From Armatimonadota bacterium (GTDB lineage: Bacteria; Armatimonadota; JADLDR01): a stretch of DNA of 53,249 nucleotides. Positions 8,699-16,408 of this stretch are shown here, piece by piece. Position numbers and translations under genes: made by a program. Every line of letters starts with the position of its first letter. Within the stretch, counting starts at the first letter, position 1. The notes under the pieces are model-generated. The model made no database searches, was not told the origin of the DNA, and saw only the letters and a program-made list of their open reading frames with translations. Location: NCBI GenBank assembly GCA_020846535.1, contig JADLDR010000009.1, positions 1 through 53,249 of the forward strand, in the 5' to 3' direction.

Positions 8699-8757
8699 GC
8701 TTGCTTTTTCCTCATTCGGCCATGAATGCTGGGGTTAGCGGACGATTGCTTCCCTAT

Positions 8758-8786
8758 ATCTTAACAACTGAGCGTCCATACGTCAA
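8758..8786 (-). promoter_or_regulatory. Probable sigma70-type promoter for the 139-residue gene
   Basis: TTGACG (8781-8786), a 17-nt spacer and TAAGAT (8758-8763) lie on the minus strand 60 nt before the start codon. The -10 box is only a fair match. The promoter sits directly behind a minus-strand terminator-like hairpin (8790-8811). Confidence 0.5.
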
Positions 8787-8789
8787 GCT

Positions 8790-8840
8790 AAAAAACCAGT
8801 AATCTTACCGGTTTTTAGGCCGGTAAACCTACCGTTTTTT
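8790..8840. terminator. Three overlapping, mutually exclusive stem-loops with T-runs
   Basis: Stem 1 is CCAGTAATCTTACCGG (8796-8811), with T5 after it on the plus strand and T6 after it on the minus strand. Stem 2 pairs TTACCGG (8805-8811) with CCGGTAA (8820-8826). Stem 3 pairs CGGTA (8821-8825) with TACCG (8830-8834) and is followed by T6 on the plus strand. Stem 2 uses one arm from each of the others, so they cannot all form at once. This is the layout of an attenuator, although a simple back-to-back terminator is also possible. Confidence 0.55.
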
Positions 8841-8919
8841 GCAAAACAGCCGCTTTCCGCTGATGAAGGGGCGGATAAAATCGGGAACTTAAAGGCTTTT
8901 ACGGGCGTCTTAATAAATG

Positions 8920-8947
8920 AAAACGACCCCATTTTTGAGGCCGTTTT
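8920..8947 (-). terminator. 11-bp stem-loop with T-rich tail on the minus strand
   Basis: On the minus strand AAAACGGCCTC pairs with GGGGTCGTTTT (two or three G-T pairs) around a 6-nt AAAAAT loop. A moderately T-rich stretch follows. It could end transcripts coming from the isomerase gene at 9475. Confidence 0.4.
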
Positions 8948-8970
8948 GCTTGAATCTCCACACTGCAATG

Positions 8971-9001
8971 GGCCGAAGTTCCTCCTACTTCGGCCTTTTT
9001 T
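8971..9001 (+). terminator. Strong plus-strand intrinsic terminator with no obvious gene upstream
   Basis: GGCCGAAGT (8971-8979) and ACTTCGGCC (8987-8995) form a perfect 9-bp stem with a 7-nt loop, followed by six T. No plus-strand gene is visible before it, so it either ends an unknown small RNA or blocks antisense transcription. Confidence 0.75.
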
Positions 9002-9108
9002 GGTTTATCTCGACCGCCTCAGAGGCACGGCTTTTGCCGCTCTGCTTGCGCCAAGAACTCCTGCTAAGCAGCCCGTCGGAGTCAGGAGGCCGTTTCCCTC
9101 GGATAAGG

Positions 9109-9405
9109 CCGTAGGGGCGCGGCCCCATAGCGATCCAGATCAGGGGAAACCTCCTCCGCTCCTGGGGGAGGGGTGACCGCTCTCCCCTGGCCCCTCTCCC
9201 CGAAACCCAAGGGATGCGCCGGAGCGCCTCCGGGGAGAGGGGGGGAGAGGGTGCGGTACTTGACCCCCCATCTCCGCCCCCTGCCCGTTTCGGGCAAGGG
9301 GGCGGGGGGTTAGGGAACGGTCTCCCCAAGGCCCGCCCCCGCCCCGGCGGGACAGTCACCCTGATCGGGATACCTATGGGGCGATCCTGGGGTTCGCCCC
9401 TACGG
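9109..9405. mobile_element. MITE-like palindromic element, about 297 bp, no coding capacity
   Basis: Perfect 11-bp terminal inverted repeats CCGTAGGGGCG (9109-9119) and CGCCCCTACGG (9395-9405) bound the element. Similarity continues inward: both ends carry GCCCCATAG and then ATCAGGG, with a 9-bp insertion on one side. A 9-bp near-direct repeat flanks it (TCGGATAAG at 9099, TCGGCTAAG at 9407, one mismatch), which may be a target duplication. The interior is very GC-rich with hairpins such as CCCCTGCCCG/CGGGCAAGGGG. No credible gene lies in 8699-9474. Confidence 0.55.
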
Positions 9406-9474
9406 ATCGGCTAAGATCGCTCCAAATCTCAACCTTGACTCCAACGCCCTGCTTGGACCTCCCTTTCTGTCCAT

Positions 9475-10296
9475 CTATTTCCGGCAGCCCAGGGCCGACA
9501 TGATTTTGTCGGTTTCGCGGTAGGCTTCGGTGACCCATTCCACGATTTTGTCCGGCTCGGGGGAGTATTCCAGTTCCAGGCTGACCGAGCCGTCGAAACC
9601 GGCATCCCGGATGACGGCCAGATACTCCCGGATGGGGGTGTTGCCTCTTCCCGGAGGCAGGTCGCCGTGAACCTTACCATCGCAGTCCGAAAGGTGAGCA
9701 TGAGCGATGCGCCCGGCCAATTTCTGTACATCCTGGAAGGGCGTATGGGCCAGGTGCAGGTGCGAGATGTCGGCGTTGGCCCGCACGTTGGGGCGGTCGA
9801 CATCTCTCAGAAAGCGGTCCATATTATCCAGCGTATTGACAAGGGCCATATGGAACGGCTCCAGTTCGATGGCGATCTCCAGGCCCAGGCTGGCGGCATA
9901 ATCGCCGAGGGTTTGCAGATGCTTCACCCCTGTTCCCCACTGCTCCGCCGGAGGGATCACTTCTTTCTGCCAGATATACTCGCCCACCACCAGGAGAAGG
10001 TTCTTCGCCCGGAATTCATAGCACATATCGAGGTAGCGTTTCACCCGCTCGATGTGGAATCGCTGGACGCTGGGGTTGAAATCGATCAAGCCCACCGCCA
10101 CGCAGCAGACGGAGGTGATCGGCAGGCCGCATTCCGCCGCCGTATCGATGATGAGGCGCTTCTCCTTCGTATCGATATCGAGCGGATCGGCGAAGATATC
10201 GATGGTGTCGAATCCGATTTCTTTGGCCTTCCGTATGCCGAAAGCCGTCTCCCTGCCCGTCTGGGCGAAGGCGGAGTTGATCAAACCGAGTTTCAT
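9475..10296 (-). CDS. Sugar phosphate isomerase/epimerase, xylose-isomerase-like TIM barrel
   Basis: This 273-residue protein belongs to the AP-endonuclease-2-like TIM-barrel family, whose members isomerise or epimerise sugars with a divalent metal. Likely metal ligands occur in the segments ELEPFH, NADISHLHLAH, AHLSDCDG and SLELEY, at the ends of strands in the usual order. I chose ATG at 10296 because AAAGGAG lies 7 nt upstream; an in-frame TTG at 10311 would add five residues. It follows an oxidoreductase gene by 55 nt, a pairing typical of inositol or uncommon sugar catabolism. Substrate unknown. Confidence 0.85.
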   Translation of the reverse strand: MKLGLINSAFAQTGRETAFGIRKAKEIGFDTIDIFADPLDIDTKEKRLIIDTAAECGLPITSVCCVAVGLIDFNPSVQRFHIERVKRYLDMCYEFRAKNLLLVVGEYIWQKEVIPPAEQWGTGVKHLQTLGDYAASLGLEIAIELEPFHMALVNTLDNMDRFLRDVDRPNVRANADISHLHLAHTPFQDVQKLAGRIAHAHLSDCDGKVHGDLPPGRGNTPIREYLAVIRDAGFDGSVSLELEYSPEPDKIVEWVTEAYRETDKIMSALGCRK

Positions 10297-10351
10297 GGGA
10301 ACTCCTTTCAAGGGATCAGGAAAGGGCGGGCCGCCAGGCCGCTCCTATGCG

Positions 10352-11449
10352 CTATCGGGCATCCATCATCTCCGACAAACCTACAGCCCGGTGTTCGGTG
10401 GCCGATAGATAGGCGGCGTCGACCAGGGCCATAGTTTTGAGGTTGTCTCGGCCACCGATTTCCGGTTCGGAGGCGGTGGCGATAGCGGTCATCAGTTGCG
10501 CCATCGGGCCTTCGAAGGCGTCCGGAAACCAGACTTCGGGCCACCGGGGGACGAACCATTCGGGCCGCCGGACAGTGGTGAGGTGGAGAGTGCTGGGGGT
10601 AGGATGAGGATAGTCGGGCCAGCCGATGGTTCCCCAGGCCATCCCTTCGGTTCCCTCCACGCGCCATTTGATGTAAATATCCTTCTCCGCGCCTTCTCGA
10701 GACGGGCCTGTCCAGACATCGTCCCAGGAGCAGCAGCGGAGGCCGTCTGCATATTCCAGGATATAGAGGCAGATGCCGTCCCGGTGCGGGAATCGGGTTC
10801 TGGGATCGGGGCGGGTGCTGGCGTATATCCTTTCCGGGTCGCCGAAGAGGAAGCGGAAGATATCGATATGGTGAATGCTCATGATGCGAAGGGTAGCCCA
10901 TCCGTAAAGCTGCTGCCAGGGCATCCAGTGGGGGATGGCCCGCATCTCGATGGTCGCCAGCACGGGCTGACCCAACTCGCCCTGCGCTAGCAGGCTTTTC
11001 AGGGCGCGCATCGACTGGTCGTAGCGCATATTCTGGTTTACGGCCAGCACGATGCCCGCCTCACCGCAGAGCCGGACGATCTCAGCGGCCTCTTTGCCGT
11101 TCATTCCCAGCGGTTTCTGAGCCAGAATGCCGCGGATATGGCCCGAATGCTTCACCGCCTGTCGGACGATCCCGATCTGCTCGTGAGGCGGAACGGCGAT
11201 ATCCACGATCTGAACCGCTTCATCCTCCAGGAGTTCGCCCACCGTGTCGTAAACTTTCGGGATGCCTCTTTCGCACGCCGCTTCCTCGGCCCGTTCGCGG
11301 CTGCGGGAGGCTATAGCAACACAGGGGAACCCTGCCTTCCGATAGGCCACCAGATGGCAGTCTTTCATGATGAACCCGGCCCCTATCGCTCCGATAGGAT
11401 AGATCTGCGGGGGCTTGTGGGGCAGGTAATCCAATTCGATATCAGGCAT
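10352..11449 (-). CDS. Gfo/Idh/MocA family oxidoreductase
   Basis: This 365-residue protein is an NAD(P)-dependent sugar or inositol dehydrogenase. The N-terminal Rossmann motif is GAIGAGFIM; the family EKP equivalent is QKPLG, with Lys as the probable catalytic residue, followed by NQNMRYD and the C-terminal substrate segment SIHHIDIFRFL. GAGGAGG precedes the ATG at 11449, which decides this start over a TTG at 11479. It probably shares a transcript with the downstream isomerase and the upstream pilin-like gene. Substrate cannot be named from sequence. Confidence 0.88.
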   Translation of the reverse strand: MPDIELDYLPHKPPQIYPIGAIGAGFIMKDCHLVAYRKAGFPCVAIASRSRERAEEAACERGIPKVYDTVGELLEDEAVQIVDIAVPPHEQIGIVRQAVKHSGHIRGILAQKPLGMNGKEAAEIVRLCGEAGIVLAVNQNMRYDQSMRALKSLLAQGELGQPVLATIEMRAIPHWMPWQQLYGWATLRIMSIHHIDIFRFLFGDPERIYASTRPDPRTRFPHRDGICLYILEYADGLRCCSWDDVWTGPSREGAEKDIYIKWRVEGTEGMAWGTIGWPDYPHPTPSTLHLTTVRRPEWFVPRWPEVWFPDAFEGPMAQLMTAIATASEPEIGGRDNLKTMALVDAAYLSATEHRAVGLSEMMDAR

Positions 11450-11523
11450 GGATGCCTCCTCAAAGACATGTTGAACCAAGCGAATTCCTTTGGTTTTTTC
11501 GCTATCCGCCCGCCGTTTCCTTC

Positions 11524-12243
11524 CTATCCGCCTTCATTATTGCGCCAGCGGCGGACGAACCAGAGGTTGCTGTCAGGGGTTGGGCGCTCCCGCTCGGGCG
11601 GCATAGCTTTGAGGTGGCCGTCGCAGAAGAGATAGTTGTTGACGGCGCTGTGCCAGGGTTCGTCGGAGCGCCATTTGGCCGGGTCGGGTCGGGGGTCGTA
11701 GCCTTTGACCTGGGTCCAGTCGCCGCAGCGGCCAACATAGCCGACCCATCCCTCGCTCATCAGAGGCTGGCCTTCGTAGAGAAGTACCGTTCGGGCCGGT
11801 TCGACCACCTGACAGGCGGGCAGCGTTTGCCAGATAAAGATGGATACATAATAAGGCTCGATATCCGGCGGATTGCGAAGCATGGAGTTCATGGCATAGG
11901 TGCGCGGGTCGTATTGAACCTCGTGCGGGCCTTTCCATTCGGGGCAGCACCAGAGGCCCGCCAGCTTCAGGCCCCGGCTCCGGATATAAGGCTCGATGCC
12001 TCCCGGCCCCTGGTCCCAGCAGTGCCCGTAGTAGGGCCGCCCGCCCGGGCTGGGATATACATCGTCCCAGTCCTGCAAGTACATCGAAAAAGCCGCCGCA
12101 AACTGCTTCAGGTGGGAAGAACACCCCGCCTTACGCGCCATTCTCCGGGCTGTCGCCAGCACAGGGAAGAGAAGCCCCGCCAGCGCGGAGATGATGGCGA
12201 TGACCACCAGGAGTTCCACCAGCGTAAAGCCCCGTCGTCTCAT
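11524..12243 (-). CDS. Prepilin-like secreted protein with H-x9-DG motif (DUF1559-type)
   Basis: This 239-residue protein starts with a type III prepilin signal: MRRRG, then FTLVELLVVIAIISALAGLL, with Glu at mature position 5. Prepilin peptidase should cut after Gly5. Near the C terminus is HSAVNNYLFCDGH, the H-x9-DG motif of pseudopilin-like proteins abundant in Planctomycetes and Armatimonadota. Several Cys and Trp residues suggest a folded secreted domain. AAGGAGG precedes the ATG at 12243. A strong promoter lies upstream inside a long dyad. The exact role of these proteins is unknown. Confidence 0.9.
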   Translation of the reverse strand: MRRRGFTLVELLVVIAIISALAGLLFPVLATARRMARKAGCSSHLKQFAAAFSMYLQDWDDVYPSPGGRPYYGHCWDQGPGGIEPYIRSRGLKLAGLWCCPEWKGPHEVQYDPRTYAMNSMLRNPPDIEPYYVSIFIWQTLPACQVVEPARTVLLYEGQPLMSEGWVGYVGRCGDWTQVKGYDPRPDPAKWRSDEPWHSAVNNYLFCDGHLKAMPPERERPTPDSNLWFVRRWRNNEGG

Positions 12244-12252
12244 CGTTTTCCT

Positions 12253-12301
12253 CCTTAAAATTTTACTTATAAATTATAAGATATAAATTTTAAGGAGTCA
12301 A
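12253..12301 (-). promoter_or_regulatory. Strong promoter embedded in a 43-bp dyad (candidate operator)
   Basis: TTGACT (12296-12301), a 17-nt spacer and a perfect TATAAT (12273-12278) precede the pilin-like gene. A perfect 11-bp inverted repeat, CCTTAAAATTT and AAATTTTAAGG, spans 12253-12295. Inside it is a palindrome, CTTATAA-T-TTATAAG, that covers the -10 box. The right arm reaches the ribosome binding site. The left arm lies upstream of the transcription start, so the symmetry works at DNA level, as expected for a repressor site. Confidence 0.75.
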
Positions 12302-12312
12302 TATTTACGGCA

Positions 12313-12344
12313 AAATAAAAGGGACGCCGGTTTCGGGCGTCCCT
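12313..12344 (-). terminator. Intrinsic terminator after trxB
   Basis: On the minus strand AGGGACGCC and GGCGTCCCT form a 9-bp stem with a 7-nt loop, followed by TTTTATTTT. It lies 23 nt past the trxB stop and separates trxB from the promoter of the pilin-like gene. Confidence 0.9.
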
Positions 12345-12366
12345 CCGGATAAACAAGCATACCGTA

Positions 12367-13290
12367 TCAGTGGCCTTCGGCTTCAAGGAAGCGTTCGGCA
12401 TCGATGGCGGCCATGCAGCCGCTTCCGGCAGCGGTGACAGCCTGGCGGTATACATGATCCTGCACATCGCCGCAGGCGAAGACGCCGGGGATACTGGTTT
12501 GCGTGCCGTTCCGGGTGATAATGTATCCCGTGGTGTCCATGTCAAGCTGGCCTGAGAAGATGTCGCTGTTGGGCTTGTGGCCGATTGCCATAAAAACGCC
12601 GTCGCACTTGGCGAAGGAGGATTCTCCCGTCCGGGTGTCTTTCAGGCGAACGCCGGTCACTTTGCCCAGGGAGGTATCGTAGATTTCGTCGATCACCGCG
12701 TTCCAGATAAAACGGATTTTCGGGTTCCTGAGGGCACGCTCCTGCATGATTTTGGAGGCCCGAAGCTGGTCCCTACGGTGAACTACGGTCACCTTGGAGC
12801 AGAAGCGCGTCAGGAAGTTGGCCTCTTCCATGGCGGTGTCGCCGCCGCCCACCACCAGCACCTCCTGGTCGCGGAAGAAAAAGCCGTCGCAGGTGGCGCA
12901 GGCGGAGACGCCGTGCCCCATCAGCTTGGCCTCGGACTCCAGCCCCAGAAGGCGGGCGGAGGCCCCGGTGGAGATGATGAGGGTGCGCGATTCGAGCGCC
13001 TTTTCCCCTATCCAGACCTTGAAGGGGCGTTCGGACAGGTCGGCGCGGATGGCGTTATCGGTAATGAACTCCGTCCCGAACCGCTCGGCTTGGGCGCGCA
13101 TGATCTGCATCAGTTCAGGGCCGAGGATGCCTTTTTCAAAACCGGGGAAGTTCTCGACCTCGGTGGTGATCATCAACTGGCCCCCGGGCTGCGCCCCTTC
13201 GATCACCAGCGGGCTGAGGTTGGCCCGCGCCGCATAGATCGCCGCCGTCAGCCCGGCTGGCCCGGAACCGACGATGATGACATTCCACAT
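12367..13290 (-). CDS. trxB: Thioredoxin-disulfide reductase
   Basis: This 307-residue flavoenzyme passes electrons from NADPH to thioredoxin. It has the FAD-binding motif GSGPAG (residues 8-13), the redox centre CATC (131-134), the NADPH motif GGGDTA (148-153) and a second FAD site around ACGDV. The length is typical. AGGAGG precedes the ATG at 13290, and a strong terminator follows, so it may be transcribed alone. Its neighbours are unrelated in function. Confidence 0.95.
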   Translation of the reverse strand: MWNVIIVGSGPAGLTAAIYAARANLSPLVIEGAQPGGQLMITTEVENFPGFEKGILGPELMQIMRAQAERFGTEFITDNAIRADLSERPFKVWIGEKALESRTLIISTGASARLLGLESEAKLMGHGVSACATCDGFFFRDQEVLVVGGGDTAMEEANFLTRFCSKVTVVHRRDQLRASKIMQERALRNPKIRFIWNAVIDEIYDTSLGKVTGVRLKDTRTGESSFAKCDGVFMAIGHKPNSDIFSGQLDMDTTGYIITRNGTQTSIPGVFACGDVQDHVYRQAVTAAGSGCMAAIDAERFLEAEGH

Positions 13291-13359
13291 GAGTTCCTCC
13301 TGTTTTTGGGGAAGAATGTTTGTAAAGCTCGCTTGCTATATGGTTTGAGGGGTTGCAAG

Positions 13360-13387
13360 AGAGGGCGACCCGGTGGGCCGCCTCTAC
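13360..13387. repeat. REP-like imperfect palindrome, GTAGGGGCG family
   Basis: Read on the minus strand it is GTAGAGGCGG then CCCACCGGGTCGCCCTCT, an imperfect inverted repeat. It resembles the elements at 3979, 9109/9395 and 30943. It lies in the gap between the sugar-binding lipoprotein gene and trxB. Confidence 0.45.
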
Positions 13388-13476
13388 CGAATTGGGATGG
13401 GCGGCAGGGGCGAGGCTGTGGGTCGTCATTCTTGCAACTATGCTTTTGCTTTCAACACCGCTATTCCAGCCGGGTG

Positions 13477-14802
13477 TCACATTTTTTCCTGAATCGCCTT
13501 GTCGGCGGCCTCCGCTGCTCTATCCAATGCCTGTTTGGGAGTCTGTTTTCCGGAGATGACCGACTCCAGAGCGTCTTCGAGGATGGTGCGGACATCCTGC
13601 CAGCCGCGGATATTGGGTTCGGGACGGGCGTAGCGGGTCAGGTCGAAAGCCGTTTTGCCGAGAGGGTCTTTTTTCCAAGCCGCCTGCATTTCCGGGGATT
13701 CGGCGGCGGACTGCCGGACGGGAAGGTAGCCGGAGCGGGCCGACCATCGGGCGGTCCGGTCTCGGGCGGCGAACCACCGGACGAATTCCCAGGCGGCGGC
13801 CTCTTTCTCCGGGGTGGTCTTGAAGACAGCGATATTGGCCCCGTATTGAACCGTGACCGGTTCATCAGGATCGCCCTGGGGGATCATGGCGATGCCCCAT
13901 TTGAAGCGGTTGTTGACGGCCTGGGCAAAGTAGGAGCGGTTGGTGCTGGAGCTGAAAACCATCGCCACCCGGCGGTTGCCGAAATCGACCTGATAGTCGT
14001 AGTCTTTGGTCTGGTAGGCGGCTCTGACTTTCACCAAGTCGGCGACCAACTGGTAAGCCTCGACGCATTCAGGCTCGTTGAAGCGAACTTTCGTTTTGTC
14101 TTCATTGAGAAGCTCGCCCCCGCGGGAGTAGAACCAGCCGTCGATGGTGGAGGCGTTCTTCTCGACGGCCAGCCCGTAGGTCTTGACCTGGCCTTTGGCA
14201 TCCTTCTTGGCGCAGGCGAGGGCAGCCTTTTTGAACTGGTTCCAGGTTGCCGGCGGGCTGTCGAAGCCCGCTTCCTTCAGCATATCGGCATTGTAATAGA
14301 GTACCAGCACGCTTTTGGTGAAGGGGAAGCTGAGCAGTTTGTTCTCGAAGGCGGGGAAGCGGTTGGTTTCGAGGTAGCCGGGGAAGATGTCGCCCTGGCT
14401 TTCTTTGGGGAGGCGGGCCAGGTAGTCGTCCAGGGGAACGACAGCATCGGCCTTCATGTATTCGGCCACCATGCTCTCATAGGCGACCGCCAGATCGGGC
14501 AGACTCTTGGCCTGGATCGCGGACATCACCTTGCGGTAGAGCTCGGAGTATTTGCCCTGATATTCAGCCTTGATGGTGATGCCCTTCCCGTTGGTCCGGT
14601 TGAATTCCTGAACCATCTCGTCAAGGGCCTGGGCGTTCTCTTTGGTCTGGGTATGCCAGAAAGTGAGGGTGACAGGGGCGGAAGCTCCGGTCCCGTTCTT
14701 TGCTTCGGGAGCAGGAGCGTTGCTGTCGGTCGGCTGGGAACGGTTGCAGCCGGCCAGGAGCAGGGCCGCCAAAACGAAAGCGATTGCCCATATGTGGCGC
14801 AT
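13477..14802 (-). CDS. Sugar ABC transporter substrate-binding lipoprotein
   Basis: This 441-residue protein is an extracytoplasmic solute-binding protein of the UgpB/MalE type. It has a lipoprotein signal with lipobox LLAG-C (Cys19) and a Ser/Pro/Asn-rich linker. Typical segments are TLTFWHTQTKE, a central GIAMIPQGDP and EAAAWEFVRWF. It should bind a sugar or glycerol phosphate and hand it to a membrane permease. No permease or ATPase genes are adjacent, so it is an orphan here. A good promoter at 14849-14877 precedes it. Confidence 0.92.
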   Translation of the reverse strand: MRHIWAIAFVLAALLLAGCNRSQPTDSNAPAPEAKNGTGASAPVTLTFWHTQTKENAQALDEMVQEFNRTNGKGITIKAEYQGKYSELYRKVMSAIQAKSLPDLAVAYESMVAEYMKADAVVPLDDYLARLPKESQGDIFPGYLETNRFPAFENKLLSFPFTKSVLVLYYNADMLKEAGFDSPPATWNQFKKAALACAKKDAKGQVKTYGLAVEKNASTIDGWFYSRGGELLNEDKTKVRFNEPECVEAYQLVADLVKVRAAYQTKDYDYQVDFGNRRVAMVFSSSTNRSYFAQAVNNRFKWGIAMIPQGDPDEPVTVQYGANIAVFKTTPEKEAAAWEFVRWFAARDRTARWSARSGYLPVRQSAAESPEMQAAWKKDPLGKTAFDLTRYARPEPNIRGWQDVRTILEDALESVISGKQTPKQALDRAAEAADKAIQEKM

Positions 14803-14848
14803 TTGGGATTCTCACTCCTTTGGATATGAAAACTCAGTCCTCTGAATT

Positions 14849-14877
14849 ATTATATCAGAAGAAGATTCATTTCGCAA
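14849..14877 (-). promoter_or_regulatory. Sigma70-type promoter for the sugar-binding lipoprotein
   Basis: TTGCGA (14872-14877), a 17-nt spacer and a perfect TATAAT (14849-14854) lie on the minus strand, directly after the kinase stop codon at 14892. The leader would be about 40 nt. Confidence 0.7.
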
Positions 14878-14891
14878 AAGGGAGAATGCCT

Positions 14892-16373
14892 TTACTGCAC
14901 CATCCCGGTTATGCGCGCCTCGGAGACGCCGATGTAGCCTTCGTATGATTCCCCTTCGGTGTAGAGGCTGAGGAGCAGGCGGCCCACATGGGTCATCTCG
15001 TCATCGGCCTTCCAGGAGAGGGTTGTCCGCTTTCCGGGAGCCAATGCGGTGGGAGGAGAGAGATATTCCTTGGGCTTCCAGCCCTGCCCTTGCAGGGAGA
15101 GCCGGGCGCGGATGCCTCTGGGCGCGCGCGGCGGCAGGTAGAGATTGACGGCCACGGAATCGCCGTAATAGCGCAGGTTCGTGCGCGGAACGTCCAGGGC
15201 CAGCCATGCCTGGGAAACGCCGTTCAGCTTCAACCCTTCCAGGCGCATCCAGCGGTTCCGGATGCCGCCCTCCGGCTCCAGACGCAGGCTTGAGGCCATC
15301 TCCAGGGAGCGGTCCCGAGAGACGCGCCATCGGGAGCCGTCCCCGTCCAGGTCGAGTGTGGTGACCCGGAGGCGGTTCGCATGAGAAGCCAGGGGCGCAG
15401 GACCCATTTGCATCGCCAGAAAGGTCGCGCAGGCCCCCAGCAGAACGCAGAAGGGGATGAGGAAGAGATAGACCACATCGGGCAGTCCGCGGCGAGGAGC
15501 CACAATCTGGCCCTTGCCGGGCAGAGGCTGGATGACTGCAGTGCGGGTGTCCGAAGGAACGCTCAGGTTGGAGGCGAGGGACTGCAACTGGGCCTTCATC
15601 TCGTGGGCGGAGAAGAAGCGCTTGTCGGGCTGCTTCTGGAGCGCCCTGCCGATGATGGGCCGGAGCGTTTCCGGGACGCCAGACAGGTCCGGCTCTTCGT
15701 TGAGGGTGCGGTAGATGGAGGCGGTGATGGAATCGGCCTCGAAGGGTCGTATGCCGGTCAGCATCTCGTAGAGAGTGACCCCCAGAGAAAAGATGTCGGT
15801 GCGGGGGTCGACGGGCATGGACTGCACCTGCTCCGGCGACATATAGGCCGGGGAACCCTTGACCGCGCCGGTCTGGGTAATGCCCCCATCGGTAATCGCC
15901 CGGGCGATGCCGAAATCGGCGATTTTCACCAGCCCGTCGCCGCGGATCATGATGTTGTCGGGTTTGATATCCTGGTGGATGATGCCCTGCTCGTGGGCGG
16001 CGATCAGCGCCTCGCAAACCTGAAGAGCGATTTCGATGACCTTTTCCGGCGGGAAGGGGCCTGAGAATTGCAGCAATTTCCGCACCGTCGTGCCGTGGAG
16101 CAATTCCATGGCGATGTAATGCTCTCCGGACGCCTCGCCCACCTCGTAAATGGTGACGATGTTGGGATGGGAGAGGATGCCGGCGGCCCGGGCCTCCCTC
16201 TTGAAGCGGTGGATAAAGCGTTCCCCGTCTTCTCCGATGGATGAGGGAATATCCAGCACCTTCAGGGCCACGGTGCGGTCGATGGTGCTATCGATGGCTT
16301 CATACACATGCGACATGCCGCCGCTGCCTATCTCGGACAGAATTCTATATTTGCCTAGCTGAGTTCCAATCAT
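14892..16373 (-). CDS. Transmembrane Ser/Thr protein kinase of Hanks type
   Basis: This 493-residue kinase has the glycine loop GSGGMSHVYEA (residues 17-27), Lys38, Glu60, catalytic HQDIKPDN (133-140), DFG (153-155), SPE (179-181) and DIFSLGVTLYEML. The catalytic loop reads HQD instead of HRD, so it is a non-RD kinase that may not depend on activation-loop phosphorylation. Residues about 300-321 are one membrane helix. The outer C-terminal part (about 325-493) is probably a beta-sandwich sensor, without PASTA repeats. It lies at the end of the exopolysaccharide operon and may control it. The start lacks a strong ribosome binding site. Confidence 0.92.
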   Translation of the reverse strand: MIGTQLGKYRILSEIGSGGMSHVYEAIDSTIDRTVALKVLDIPSSIGEDGERFIHRFKREARAAGILSHPNIVTIYEVGEASGEHYIAMELLHGTTVRKLLQFSGPFPPEKVIEIALQVCEALIAAHEQGIIHQDIKPDNIMIRGDGLVKIADFGIARAITDGGITQTGAVKGSPAYMSPEQVQSMPVDPRTDIFSLGVTLYEMLTGIRPFEADSITASIYRTLNEEPDLSGVPETLRPIIGRALQKQPDKRFFSAHEMKAQLQSLASNLSVPSDTRTAVIQPLPGKGQIVAPRRGLPDVVYLFLIPFCVLLGACATFLAMQMGPAPLASHANRLRVTTLDLDGDGSRWRVSRDRSLEMASSLRLEPEGGIRNRWMRLEGLKLNGVSQAWLALDVPRTNLRYYGDSVAVNLYLPPRAPRGIRARLSLQGQGWKPKEYLSPPTALAPGKRTTLSWKADDEMTHVGRLLLSLYTEGESYEGYIGVSEARITGMVQ

Positions 16374-16384
16374 GAGCCATGATC

Positions 16385-16404
16385 CAAGGGCGGAAAAGCC
16401 CTTG
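16385..16404. other. Perfect 7-bp stem-loop before the kinase gene
   Basis: CAAGGGC (16385-16391) and GCCCTTG (16398-16404) form a perfect stem with a 6-nt loop in the 35-nt gap between the 120-residue gene and the kinase gene. No T-run follows on the minus strand. It may affect kinase expression relative to the operon upstream. Confidence 0.5.
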
Positions 16405-16408
16405 CTTT

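Noticed and set aside
8783..8968. Minus-strand frame of 61 codons in the gene-free stretch
   Set aside because: It overlaps the hairpin cluster, lacks a ribosome binding site and shows no protein-like pattern.
13136..13480. Minus-strand frame of 114 codons between the lipoprotein gene and trxB
   Set aside because: Half of it lies inside trxB in another frame, and the rest covers a repeat; no sign of coding.
12577..14829. Plus-strand open frame of 750 codons
   Set aside because: It lies antisense to trxB and the sugar-binding lipoprotein, both unmistakable. Low-complexity Gly/Asp-rich translation is typical of the opposite strand of GC-rich genes.
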